A stretch of DNA of 37,915 nt from an uncultured Bacilli bacterium (GTDB lineage Bacteria > Bacillota_I > Bacilli_A > RF39 > UBA660). The notes below the pieces were generated by a model. That model did no database searches and had not been told where the DNA came from. It worked only from the letters and a program-made list of their open reading frames with translations. The stretch spans positions 1 to 37,915 of the forward strand of contig CANRBQ010000006.1 in NCBI GenBank assembly GCA_947628905.1, written 5' to 3'. The position numbers and the translations under genes were made by a program. Positions within the stretch are counted from its first letter, which is position 1. Each line of letters opens with the position of its first letter. This document shows positions 23,534 to 30,969 of this stretch, piece by piece.

Positions 23534-25293
23534 GTAAAATAAAAGTTATGTCAGATGATCTAGCTAATAAAATCGCGGCTGGAGAAGTAGTTGAGAGATG
23601 TTCAAGTATTGTTAAAGAGTTGGTAGAAAATAGTATTGATGCGAGGGCTCTTAATATAACTATTAATCTTATTAAAGGGGGATTAGAGAAGATTCAGGTT
23701 ATTGATGATGGAGATGGGATGGATGCTAATGATGCTTATTTAGCATTTAGTAGACACGCAACAAGTAAGCTTATTCATGATGATGATCTTTTTTTCATTA
23801 GTACAATGGGTTTTAGAGGAGAGGCTCTTCCTTCAATTGCCAGTGTGTCAGAAGTAGAAATGCGAACTAGTGATGGAGTTAGTTCAAGTTATATTCATAT
23901 TAAAGGTGGAGAAGTATTAGAAAGAAAAGAAGGGGATTTAAGAAAAGGAACAAATATAAGTGTTACTAATCTTTTTTATAATACACCAGCAAGACTTAAG
24001 TATTTGAAAGCTGAGGCTACAGAATTATATAATACAATTAGTTTAGTGGAAAAATTAGCTTTAGCTCATCCAAATATTAAATTTACTTTAACTAATAATG
24101 AAAAGATAGTTGTTAAAACAAGTGGTAGTGATAATTTACTTAAAACTATTCATGAAATATATGGGTTAAATGTTAGTAATAAGATGTTAGAATTTAAAGC
24201 TAGTGATAATGATTTTGATATATATGGATATATTTGTAAACCAGAAATACTTAAAAGTAATAGAAATGATTTATGTACATTTGTAAATGATAGAGTAGTT
24301 AGAAATGGGGATATAAATAGAGCTATAAATGATAGTTATTATACATATAAACCGGATGGTAAATATCCTATCGTAGTACTTAAAATAAATGCTGATCCTA
24401 CTTTAGTAGATGTTAATATTCATCCTACTAAGCAAGATATTAAATTAAGTAAAATAAATGACTTATATGAGCTTATTTATAATACTTTTAAAGATGTTTT
24501 ATATAATAATTTATTAATACCTAATGCTATTAAAGATAAGAGTGTTAATATTATTAAAGATAGTGTTATAGCCGATATTGTTTCTAATATGGTTAAGAGT
24601 GAAGATAAAGAAAAAGTACAGACAGAGTTAGATTTTGTTATAGAAGAAGATACTGATAAGCTAGAGTTAAAGGCTAGTGATGAAGTTTTAGTTAATAAAG
24701 AAATGAAATCATTAGTATTATATCTAGTTGGGTTAGCTTTAGGAACATATATTATTGCTGAAAATGATCAAGGAATATATTTAATAGATCAACATGCGGC
24801 ACAGGAAAGAATTAATTATGAACGATATATGAAAGCTTTAAAGGCAAGAGCTTGGCCAGTTACAAGATTACTTATTCCTATAAAGTTAGAACTTTCAACA
24901 AGTGAATTTACGCTTTTGAAAGATAATATGAATGTTTTACTTGATAGAGGTTTTTTATTAGAAGAGTTTGGGGTTAATACTTTTTTAGTTAAAGAGCATC
25001 CAACATGGATTTTAGAAGGACATGAAGAAGAAAGCATTAGAAAGATTGTAGATTTGGTTTTAACTTGTAAAGAAAAGTTTGATCCAGTTAAATTTAATGA
25101 AAAAATGGCAATTACTCTGGCTTGTAAGATGAGTATTAAAGCTAATTATAGAATAAGTCATGCTGAGCAAGAAGAATTATTAAAAGAGTTAGTATTGTGT
25201 GATAATCCTTATAATTGTCCTCATGGAAGACCAACTATTATTAAATTTAGTATATATGATTTAGAAAGAATGTTTAAGAGAGTAATGAATTAA
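23530..25293 (+). CDS. mutL: DNA mismatch repair protein MutL
   Basis: Mismatch-repair endonuclease and ATPase recruited by MutS. The 587-aa protein has the GHKL motifs KELVENSIDA, DDGDGM and GFRGEALPSI in the N-terminal third. The C-terminal domain carries the nicking-endonuclease motif DQHAAQERINYE (DQHA(X)2E(X)4E), ACKMSIKA and CPHGRP, as in MutL proteins of organisms lacking MutH. The start is TTG 23530, overlapping the yqeH stop, with GGTGAAG as SD; the next in-frame ATG (23548) would remove conserved residues. mutS is not in this window, so mutL here is coupled to yqeH instead of the usual mutS-mutL operon. Confidence 0.95.
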   Translation: MSKIKVMSDDLANKIAAGEVVERCSSIVKELVENSIDARALNITINLIKGGLEKIQVIDDGDGMDANDAYLAFSRHATSKLIHDDDLFFISTMGFRGEALPSIASVSEVEMRTSDGVSSSYIHIKGGEVLERKEGDLRKGTNISVTNLFYNTPARLKYLKAEATELYNTISLVEKLALAHPNIKFTLTNNEKIVVKTSGSDNLLKTIHEIYGLNVSNKMLEFKASDNDFDIYGYICKPEILKSNRNDLCTFVNDRVVRNGDINRAINDSYYTYKPDGKYPIVVLKINADPTLVDVNIHPTKQDIKLSKINDLYELIYNTFKDVLYNNLLIPNAIKDKSVNIIKDSVIADIVSNMVKSEDKEKVQTELDFVIEEDTDKLELKASDEVLVNKEMKSLVLYLVGLALGTYIIAENDQGIYLIDQHAAQERINYERYMKALKARAWPVTRLLIPIKLELSTSEFTLLKDNMNVLLDRGFLLEEFGVNTFLVKEHPTWILEGHEEESIRKIVDLVLTCKEKFDPVKFNEKMAITLACKMSIKANYRISHAEQEELLKELVLCDNPYNCPHGRPTIIKFSIYDLERMFKRVMN

Positions 25294-25294
25294 T

Positions 25295-25323
25295 TTGACA
25301 TTAGTTTTCTTTTATGTTATATT
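25295..25323 (+). promoter_or_regulatory. sigma-A promoter for the tandem-repeat RNA
   Basis: Perfect TTGACA (25295-25300), 17-nt spacer, TATATT (25318-25323). It begins two bases after the mutL stop codon and drives only a noncoding unit. Confidence 0.87.
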
Positions 25324-25350
25324 TTAGATACACAAGATGTGTTTAAAAAG

Positions 25351-25430
25351 TTCGGAGGACCAAGCCGATTAAAGTTGGACCAAAAAAAGTTTTGGAGGAC
25401 CATGCCAGTTAAAGTTGGACCAAAAAAAGT
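25351..25430 (+). repeat. two tandem 40-nt direct repeats
   Basis: Units 25351-25390 and 25391-25430 differ at only four positions: 3 (C/T), 13 (A/T), 17 (G/A) and 18 (A/G). Positions 3 and 17 are opposite each other in the proposed stem 1 and change together. The shared core is GGAGGACCA...GCC and TTAAAGTTGGACC followed by seven A. Confidence 0.95.
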
Positions 25431-25433
25431 AAG

Positions 25434-25455
25434 CTAGAGTAATTTCTAGTTTTTT
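25434..25455 (+). terminator. intrinsic terminator of the tandem-repeat RNA
   Basis: CTAGA-GTAATT-TCTAG followed by six T. Confidence 0.85.
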
Positions 25456-25519
25456 AATTGATATTAATTTTAAATTGTTAAAGATATATAGTAAAGATTT
25501 AGTTAAATTGCTTGTTTTA

Positions 25520-25536
25520 TTTACACTTAATGTAAA
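25520..25536 (+). repeat. inverted repeat, possible operator
   Basis: TTTACA-CTTAA-TGTAAA, six-base arms. It lies in the noncoding stretch 25456-25766 between the RNA terminator and the HTH-sigK cluster. Apart from this, the Spo0A-like box/promoter and the structured leader, I see nothing else in that stretch; all frames are broken by stops. Confidence 0.4.
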
Positions 25537-25611
25537 CTAAAGTTGGAAATTTTTGGAAAAATATTAATTTACGTATAGTTAATTTTAAGAAAGTGATATT
25601 AAAGCTTAAAG

Positions 25612-25648
25612 TTCGACAAAAACAGATAAAAATAGGCTATTGTATAAT
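25612..25648 (+). promoter_or_regulatory. Spo0A-box-like site and candidate promoter of the HTH-sigK cluster
   Basis: TTCGACAAAA (25612-25621) is the reverse complement of TTTTGTCGAA, a full 0A-box. It overlaps TCGACA (25613-25618), one mismatch from a -35. A perfect TATAAT (25643-25648) follows after 24 nt, too far for ordinary sigma-A recognition but reminiscent of Spo0A-activated promoters such as spoIIG, which have long spacers and a box over the -35. A second TATAAT lies at 25673-25678 within a duplicated TATAATTTAAAT. Confidence 0.5.
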
Positions 25649-25680
25649 TTAAATTTATAGGGTATAATTTAAATAGAAAT

Positions 25681-25729
25681 AGAGATACTTCGAAATAAGG
25701 GAAGTAACACTTCATAGATTAAAATCTCT
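25681..25729 (+). promoter_or_regulatory. structured 5' leader with alternative pairings
   Basis: AGAGAT (25681-25686) can close on ATCTCT (25724-25729). Inside, GAAGT (25701-25705) can pair either with ACTTC at 25687-25691 or with ACTTC at 25709-25713, two mutually exclusive hairpins. No T-run follows, so any effect would be on translation or mRNA stability of the HTH gene at 25767. Confidence 0.35.
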
Positions 25730-25766
25730 TAAACTAGTAAAATAAATAGTGGAGAGTGAGTATTAA

Positions 25767-26012
25767 ATGACAACATTTAAAAGAGATTTTAATTTTAATA
25801 TAAATATTATAGAGGTAGTAGCTAAGAATGTGCGGAAATATCGGAAGCTTGTAGGAATAACACAAGAACAGTTAGCTTTAGATATTGGGGTTTCTAATGA
25901 TTTTTTGAGAAGATTTGAAACTACTTTAGGTAAAGAGGGAATGAGCCTTAATACTTTATATAAAATATCAGTAGTATTAGATGTATCAATGGAAAAATTT
26001 TTTGAAGAATAA
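25767..26012 (+). CDS. small XRE-type HTH protein
   Basis: An 81-aa single-domain DNA-binding protein. The helix-turn-helix spans about residues 18-74: VAKNVRKYRKLVGITQEQLALDIGVSNDFLRRFE, then a final helix LYKISVVLDVSMEKFF. It is the first of three genes ending in sigK. The SD GGAGAGTGAG precedes ATG 25767. It is paralogous to the next gene, with the same ending pattern LYKISVxLxVSxxKFFE. Its target is unknown; because it lies under a Spo0A-like box and next to sigK, control of sporulation genes is a reasonable guess only. Confidence 0.82.
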   Translation: MTTFKRDFNFNINIIEVVAKNVRKYRKLVGITQEQLALDIGVSNDFLRRFETTLGKEGMSLNTLYKISVVLDVSMEKFFEE

Positions 26013-26062
26013 ACCTTTTTATTTTTAGTAAAAAAGTGTACAATATTGCTAGAGGTGGAAGT

Positions 26063-26299
26063 ATGGAGGTAAAATATAAATTTGATTCTTCAATGTATAA
26101 TACTGTAGCAGTTAATATAAAGAAATATCGTATGAAAAATGAAATTAGTATAAAAGATTTAGCTTTTAAAACTGGAATAAAAGAAAAATATTTAATTGAT
26201 TTAGAAGATATTAGTAAAAATATAAAAATATCTATATATGATTTATATAAAATAAGTGTTATTTTAAATGTAAGTATTGATAAGTTTTTTGAGAAATAA
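26063..26299 (+). CDS. second small XRE-type HTH protein (paralog)
   Basis: A 78-aa paralog of the preceding HTH protein: VAVNIKKYRMKNEISIKDLAFKTGIKEKYLIDLED, then LYKISVILNVSIDKFFEK. ATG 26063 follows AGAGGTGG by four bases; an upstream in-frame GTG at 26036 lacks an SD. The recognition helix (GIKEKYLIDLE) differs from that of its neighbour, so the two should bind different sites or dimerise with each other. Co-transcription with the gene before and with sigK after is likely from spacing (50 and 55 bases). Confidence 0.8.
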   Translation: MEVKYKFDSSMYNTVAVNIKKYRMKNEISIKDLAFKTGIKEKYLIDLEDISKNIKISIYDLYKISVILNVSIDKFFEK

Positions 26300-26354
26300 T
26301 TTTATTTTCTAAAAATAATTCTTTCTAATATAGTTTATTAGGAAGTGTTTTTTT

Positions 26355-27050
26355 ATGTTTTTAAATTTACTTAATATAATTAAAGATATGTTATTTTTTA
26401 CAGGTAGTTACTCTAATCAAGTTTTTCCTGATCCTCTTTCTAGTAGTGAAGAAGAGAAGATGATTGATAAAATGTTACAGGGAGATAAAGAAGCAAGAAA
26501 TAAATTAATTGAGCATAATTTAAGATTAGTAGCGCATATTGTTAAAAAGTTTGATAATGGAAATTATGATACAGATGATTTAATTAGTATTGGAACAATT
26601 GGTTTAATTAAAGGGATAGATTCATATAAGAAAAGTAAAGCAACTAAAATTACTACTTATGCGGCAAGATGTATAGAAAATGAAATATTAATGTATTTTA
26701 GAAGTAATAAAAAAAATGGTATAACAGTAAGTTTAAATGATGCCATAGGTTATGATAAAGATGGTAATGAAGTAAGTCTTATGGAAGTTATTAAGGATGA
26801 TACGATGGATATGATAGATCAAATACATATTAAAGAAAATATTAATTTACTTAGAGAATATTTTAAAGTTTTAAGTGCTAGAGAAAAAGAAATTATTGTA
26901 GCAAGATATGGGCTTTTAAATCAAAAAGAACAAACGCAAAAAGAAATAGCTAAAAAATTACATATATCTAGAAGTTATGTATCTAGAATTGAAAAAAGAG
27001 CTCTTACTAAAGTTTTAAGGGAGTTTTTGAAACATAATAAGAGTCTTTAA
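26355..27050 (+). CDS. sigK: RNA polymerase sporulation sigma factor, SigK type
   Basis: Sigma-70 family member closest to mother-cell SigK. The 231-aa protein starts with a hydrophobic pro-region (MFLNLLNIIKDMLFFTGSY), then FPDPLSSSEEEKMI, region 2 IEHNLRLVAHIVKKF, DLISIGTIGLIKGI and TYAARCIENEILMYF, and region 4 SAREKEIIVARYGLL and ISRSYVSRIEKRAL. The pro-region implies activation by proteolysis as in Bacillus pro-sigma-K. The gene is whole, not split by a skin-like element. SigE is the alternative, but the FPxPLSSSEE and AHIVKKF patterns favour SigK. SD AGGAAGTG precedes ATG 26355. Its 3' end overlaps the convergent gene by 44 bases. Confidence 0.9.
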   Translation: MFLNLLNIIKDMLFFTGSYSNQVFPDPLSSSEEEKMIDKMLQGDKEARNKLIEHNLRLVAHIVKKFDNGNYDTDDLISIGTIGLIKGIDSYKKSKATKITTYAARCIENEILMYFRSNKKNGITVSLNDAIGYDKDGNEVSLMEVIKDDTMDMIDQIHIKENINLLREYFKVLSAREKEIIVARYGLLNQKEQTQKEIAKKLHISRSYVSRIEKRALTKVLREFLKHNKSL

Positions 27051-27831
27051 GTTTAAGTTTTAAAAGAAAAATTAATTTTTCTTGATAATAAGTTTTTAAG
27101 TAGGGAATTAATTTAAGTTTTAAGTTAGTAAATTTTTTATCATTTTGGAATTTAGGATTTTGGCAAATATTATATGCTTCTATGTAACAATTAAGTTTTA
27201 TTAGTATTTTAGCATAATACCACATGATACTAGGGTTATTAATAAATTTGGGATTATCAATAATTAAGAGAGCTTGGTCATAATCTTTTAAGTAATATAA
27301 ATGTTTTAGATATTCTACTTGGATAGCGGAACTATTTTGATGTTCTTTTGTTTTACATATTCTAAAAGCTTCTTTAGTATAATTTAGTGCAAATAATATT
27401 TTAACTTTTAAACTAATAATTATTTGATTATTTTTATATTCATTATTATTACATAATTTTAAAGCTTCTAAATATTTTTTTTCAGAAATTAAAGTAGTAA
27501 TATTATTAATTATTAGTTCTTCGTTTTTAAGTCCTATGTTATTCGCTTGGAAATAAATATTTAAATTAAATTTTCTTTTTTGGTTTTTTAATTGATTTTC
27601 TAAATAATTAATAATTTCTAATAATAATTTACTATCTTTATAAATATTTTTTTGTTCTTTTAGATATTTTTTTATAAGAGATTTAGGATAATTATTTTTA
27701 TCATAATAAGCTAAAGTTAAGATAATTTTATGTTTCGCTTTTAAATTATAATTTTTTAAATCTTCTAAATTAAAATTATTATATTTAATTTTTAGGAGAA
27801 TATCTTTGATGGTTTGGTTATTGATATTCAA
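27007..27831 (-). CDS. helical-repeat (TPR-like) hypothetical protein
   Basis: A protein of about 274 aa, Asn/Lys/Leu/Ile-rich and predicted all-helical, with loosely repeated segments of about 34 residues: KKYLEALKLCNNNEYKNNQ, NYTKEAFRICKTKEHQNS, KDYDQALLIIDNPKFINNP and NCYIEAYNICQNPKFQND. These have the A-A-helix spacing of TPR/Sel1-like repeats and share a C/NxxFxNx motif. No enzyme motif is visible. GTG 27840 lies inside the SD AAAGGAG; TTG 27831 (MNINNQTIKDILL), eight bases further on, is preferred. It converges on and overlaps the 3' end of sigK. Function unknown. Confidence 0.72.
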   Translation of the reverse strand: MNINNQTIKDILLKIKYNNFNLEDLKNYNLKAKHKIILTLAYYDKNNYPKSLIKKYLKEQKNIYKDSKLLLEIINYLENQLKNQKRKFNLNIYFQANNIGLKNEELIINNITTLISEKKYLEALKLCNNNEYKNNQIIISLKVKILFALNYTKEAFRICKTKEHQNSSAIQVEYLKHLYYLKDYDQALLIIDNPKFINNPSIMWYYAKILIKLNCYIEAYNICQNPKFQNDKKFTNLKLKLIPYLKTYYQEKLIFLLKLKLKDSYYVSKTPLKL

Positions 27832-27902
27832 TTTAAGCACTCCTTTTTGCTTAGATTATTCTATGATAGTTTTAGAAAAAAGTAAAGTAATTTTAGTTTA
27901 TA

Positions 27903-27931
27903 TTTACTTTTTAAATATTTTAAAGTAAAAT
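27903..27931 (+). promoter_or_regulatory. sigma-A promoter for gltX, within an inverted repeat
   Basis: TTTACT (27903-27908), 17-nt spacer, TAAAAT (27926-27931). TTTACTTT and AAAGTAAA form an inverted repeat that overlaps both hexamers, so a repressor site is possible. Confidence 0.68.
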
Positions 27932-27957
27932 AGAAGTACAAGAAAGAAGGAATTATA

Positions 27958-29616
27958 ATGACTAATAAAGAACTGGCTAATTTAATATTTCCGAATATTA
28001 CTAAAACTATAGAAGATTATGAAAAATTATATCCTGAGAGAAATTTAAAAGAGGGAGCTAAAATAGTGAGGTTTGCGCCAAGTCCTACAGGTTTTATGCA
28101 TATTGGTAATTTTATGAGTGCAATTATTAATTATGTACTTGCTAAAACTAGTGGGGGAGTATTTTATCTTAGAAATGAAGATACAGATCAAGCAAGAACA
28201 GTAGATGGAGCAGTTGATTTTATATATCATGTTTTAAATTATTATGAAATAATGCCTCAAGAATATGAATATCAGGATAAAATTGTAGGAGAGTATGGGC
28301 CTTATATTCAAAGTGAGAGAATAGAGATATATCATACTTTTGTTAAATATTTAATTGAAATAGGTAGAGCGTATCCATGTTTTTTAACAAAAGAAGAATT
28401 AGATGAAATTAGAGAGTATCAAACTAAGAGTAAGAAAAGAATTGGGATATATGGGAAATATGCTAAATGTCGGGATTTAAGTCCTGAAGAAGCAGCGAAA
28501 AGAATAAAGGCAGGAGAAAAGTTTGTTATTCGTTTTAAATCAATGGGTGATTTTAATAAGAAGTTTGTGTTTGAAGATTTAACACAAGGAAAAATTGAAT
28601 TTCCTGAAAATGATTTAGATGTACCAATTATGAAAAGTGGAGATTTACTTCCTACATATCATTTTGCTCATTTAGTTGATGATCATTTAATGCGAACTAC
28701 ACATGTGGTTAGAGGTAATGAATGGATGAGTAGTGTTCCTCTTCATTATGAGTTATTTAAAACATTTGGATTTAAGATGCCTAAATATATTCATACTTCT
28801 TTAATATTAAAGAAAGATGGAGATACTATAAGAAAGATATCTAAAAGAAAAGATCCTGAAGCTTTAATGTTTTATTATGAAGAAAAAGGATATCCAACCT
28901 TGGCAGTTATAGATGCGGTTCTTACAATTGCTAATTCTAATTTTGAGGAATGGAGAACTAATAATCCAGATAAATCTTTTTATGAATTTCCTTTTAGTCC
29001 AAAGAAAATGAGTGTTTCAGGAGCTTTATTTGATTTAGATAAACTTGATAATATAAGTAAAAATTATATTTCTAAAATGAGTGCGGTTGATTTATATCAG
29101 AATTATGAGGCTTGGGCTTTAAAATATAATAAAGAAGTATATGATATTATTAGTAATTATAAAGAAGATACTATTAAATTTTTGAATATTGAAAGAGAAG
29201 GAAAGAAACCAAGAAAAGATTATGCAAATTATGCAGGTATTTTTGATAAATCATGGTATATGTATGATGAAGCTTGGAATAAAGAGATTAATTATAATTT
29301 TGGGAAAGTAAAAGAAAAAGAAGAAATTATAAAAATTATGGAAGAATATTTAAATAATTATTATGATGAAAAAGATTCTCAAGATGAATGGTTTAATAAA
29401 ATTAAAGAGTTATGTGTAAAAATGGGATATCAAGATAATATGAAGTTATATAAAGAAAATCCAGATAATTATAAAGGTAGTGTAGCGGATTTTACGACAG
29501 TTATGAGGGTAGTTTTAACAACACTTGATATGACTCCTAATTTATATGATATAATGCAAATTCTTGGAAAAGATAGAATGTTTAAGAGATTAGAAATTTT
29601 TAAAGAAAAATATTAA
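27958..29616 (+). CDS. gltX: glutamate--tRNA ligase
   Basis: Class I aminoacyl-tRNA synthetase charging tRNA-Glu. The HIGH-type motif is FAPSPTGFMHIGNF (about residue 40-53). GGVFYLRNEDTDQAR follows, and the KMSKS-type loop reads RKISKRKD (about 300). At 552 aa it is longer than the roughly 480-aa classical GltX and matches the longer variant common in Clostridia and gut Firmicutes, with an extended N-terminus and a helical insertion. A glutamine-specific enzyme is less likely because the catalytic-site pattern is that of bacterial GluRS. SD AAGG precedes ATG 27958. A tRNA-Glu gene lies 1.4 kb downstream on the other strand. Confidence 0.92.
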   Translation: MTNKELANLIFPNITKTIEDYEKLYPERNLKEGAKIVRFAPSPTGFMHIGNFMSAIINYVLAKTSGGVFYLRNEDTDQARTVDGAVDFIYHVLNYYEIMPQEYEYQDKIVGEYGPYIQSERIEIYHTFVKYLIEIGRAYPCFLTKEELDEIREYQTKSKKRIGIYGKYAKCRDLSPEEAAKRIKAGEKFVIRFKSMGDFNKKFVFEDLTQGKIEFPENDLDVPIMKSGDLLPTYHFAHLVDDHLMRTTHVVRGNEWMSSVPLHYELFKTFGFKMPKYIHTSLILKKDGDTIRKISKRKDPEALMFYYEEKGYPTLAVIDAVLTIANSNFEEWRTNNPDKSFYEFPFSPKKMSVSGALFDLDKLDNISKNYISKMSAVDLYQNYEAWALKYNKEVYDIISNYKEDTIKFLNIEREGKKPRKDYANYAGIFDKSWYMYDEAWNKEINYNFGKVKEKEEIIKIMEEYLNNYYDEKDSQDEWFNKIKELCVKMGYQDNMKLYKENPDNYKGSVADFTTVMRVVLTTLDMTPNLYDIMQILGKDRMFKRLEIFKEKY

Positions 29617-29650
29617 TAACCTTTTTTAGAATTTACATATAATATAGTAA

Positions 29651-29679
29651 TTGACAAATAAATTAATTTATTATATTAT
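29651..29679 (+). promoter_or_regulatory. sigma-A promoter for the 104-aa gene
   Basis: Perfect TTGACA (29651-29656), 17-nt spacer, TATTAT (29674-29679). Confidence 0.8.
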
Positions 29680-29705
29680 TATTTTTGCACAAAGAAGGTG
29701 TTAAA

Positions 29706-30020
29706 ATGAAAGATGAGTTTTATTATGAAGATTTAATTTATGTAATTAAGGGTTTAGCAGGTATTGGGGAAATGAATGATGCTACTATTAACGAGAGAAT
29801 AATTGCTAGAGAACAACCCAAAGAGATTAGAGAAAATGGTCATAGAAGTTTTACTTTTTCTAATTTTTCTTTAGAATTATTAGAATTGATGCATAAAGTA
29901 GGACTTATGGCAGGAGTAAAGCTTAATAGACTAGAAGATTTAAGGTTATATCCTAAAGAAGTTTTAGTGATAATTGCTGAATTAGAAAAAGTAAATAAGT
30001 ATAGTTTAGTGAGAAAATAA
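29706..30020 (+). CDS. small hypothetical protein
   Basis: A 104-aa protein I do not recognise. It is acidic at the start (MKDEFYYEDLIYVIKGLAGIGEMND) and has a central RSFTFSNFSLELLELMHKVGLMAG and a C-terminal YPKEVLVIIAELEKV, probably helical and soluble. There are no cysteines, membrane helices or known motifs. A strong promoter and SD (AGAAGGTG, seven bases before ATG 29706) support it being real; an in-frame TTG at 29685 has no SD. It lies directly before the first methyltransferase-like gene. Confidence 0.68.
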   Translation: MKDEFYYEDLIYVIKGLAGIGEMNDATINERIIAREQPKEIRENGHRSFTFSNFSLELLELMHKVGLMAGVKLNRLEDLRLYPKEVLVIIAELEKVNKYSLVRK

Positions 30021-30069
30021 GCTATCTTTTTTCTTTTTTAAGTGGTAAAATGATTGTTTGGTGATGGTA

Positions 30070-30969
30070 GTGCAACAAAAGATTAAAGATATTATATATC
30101 AGAATATTGTTAATAATGAAGAGAATGATGATTTAACAGTTTATGCTTTTACAAATGAAAATATTAATGGATATTTAGAACAGTTAGATTTGGATTATTC
30201 TTTTAAGACACTTGCGATTGGAAGTAGTGGAGATCATTTTTTTAATTTATTATTGAATAATATTAAAAAAATAGATTTAATTGATATTAATCCTTTAAGT
30301 AGTTTATATATTGAGATAAGAAAAGCAATGATAAAAATAGGGGATTTAGAAGATTATAAATTATTATTAAAATATTCTTTTAAGTATATTGGTTGTGAAT
30401 TAGAGATAGAAGAGAAAATATGGAATTTAATTATTAATTATATTGATAATAAATATAAATTAGTAGTAAAAGAAATATTTAATTACTATTATTGTTTACA
30501 AAATGTTTATCATAAAAAGGTAACATTATTACAAGTATTAACTAAAGATTATTATTATGATTGGGAAGAACTTCTTTTTTATAATAAATATATTAGAAGT
30601 GAAAAAGATTTTTGGAATTTAAAAGAAAAATTAGATAAAATTGAAATTAATTATAGATTAGGAAATATATTTAATATATTAGAAAAAAATAAATATGATT
30701 TAGTATTAGTTTCTAATGCTTTAGAATATACCATTAATCATAGTATGGATGATGTATATAAGAGATTTAAGAATTTAAGAAATAGTATTACTTATAAGGG
30801 AATAATTTTAGCTAGTTATATATATAATTTTAAAGATGTAATTAATGAATATAGTAATTATCCTATATGTGGAACAGATGTAAGTTATAGAGAGATACTT
30901 AGAGAAGAGCTTATATGGGTTGATAATTATAATAGGAATAAAGATGCTGTATTAGTTTTAAGAAAATAA
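30070..30969 (+). CDS. DUF3419/BtaA-like SAM-dependent transferase, paralog 1
   Basis: A 299-aa protein with a Rossmann-type SAM-binding core: LAIGSSGDHFFNLLLNNIKKIDLIDINPLSSLYIEI, in which the glycine loop and the acidic DIN after beta-2 fit the DUF3419/BtaA pattern. Towards the end YDLVLVSNALEYTI and GIILASYIYNF match beta-4 and beta-5 of a methyltransferase fold. BtaA moves a 3-amino-3-carboxypropyl group to diacylglycerol, but there is no evidence for that substrate here. The start taken is GTG 30070, five bases after GGTGA; TTG 30058, GTG 30061 and ATG 30064 overlap or precede the SD. It is paralogous to the gene at 31171. Confidence 0.72.
   Translation: MQQKIKDIIYQNIVNNEENDDLTVYAFTNENINGYLEQLDLDYSFKTLAIGSSGDHFFNLLLNNIKKIDLIDINPLSSLYIEIRKAMIKIGDLEDYKLLLKYSFKYIGCELEIEEKIWNLIINYIDNKYKLVVKEIFNYYYCLQNVYHKKVTLLQVLTKDYYYDWEELLFYNKYIRSEKDFWNLKEKLDKIEINYRLGNIFNILEKNKYDLVLVSNALEYTINHSMDDVYKRFKNLRNSITYKGIILASYIYNFKDVINEYSNYPICGTDVSYREILREELIWVDNYNRNKDAVLVLRK

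Larger units (their letters stand above)
25330..25455 (+). ncRNA. candidate undescribed small RNA with two tandem pseudoknot repeats
   Basis: A self-contained noncoding unit: consensus promoter, 5' hairpin ACAC-AAGAT-GTGT (25330-25342), two 40-nt tandem repeats (25351-25430) and an intrinsic terminator (25434-25455). In each repeat TCGG or TTGG can pair with CCGA or CCAG around a 9-nt loop, and CCA(A) in that loop can pair with downstream TTGG, giving an H-type pseudoknot. The C-G to T-A exchange in stem 1 between the repeats preserves pairing. Repeat length and layout resemble type III antitoxin RNAs, but no toxin gene follows. An alternative is a GGA-rich protein-sequestering RNA, since GGA occurs three times per repeat. 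No open frame is visible. Confidence 0.68.

Noticed and set aside
25351-25430. CRISPR array
   Set aside because: Only two units, they abut without spacers, and the unit includes a stem pair that co-varies; it is a tandem-repeat RNA, and no cas genes are present.
25456-25766. A degenerate toxin gene after the tandem-repeat RNA
   Set aside because: All three forward frames are broken by frequent stops and no fragment resembling the ToxN-like protein could be recognised.
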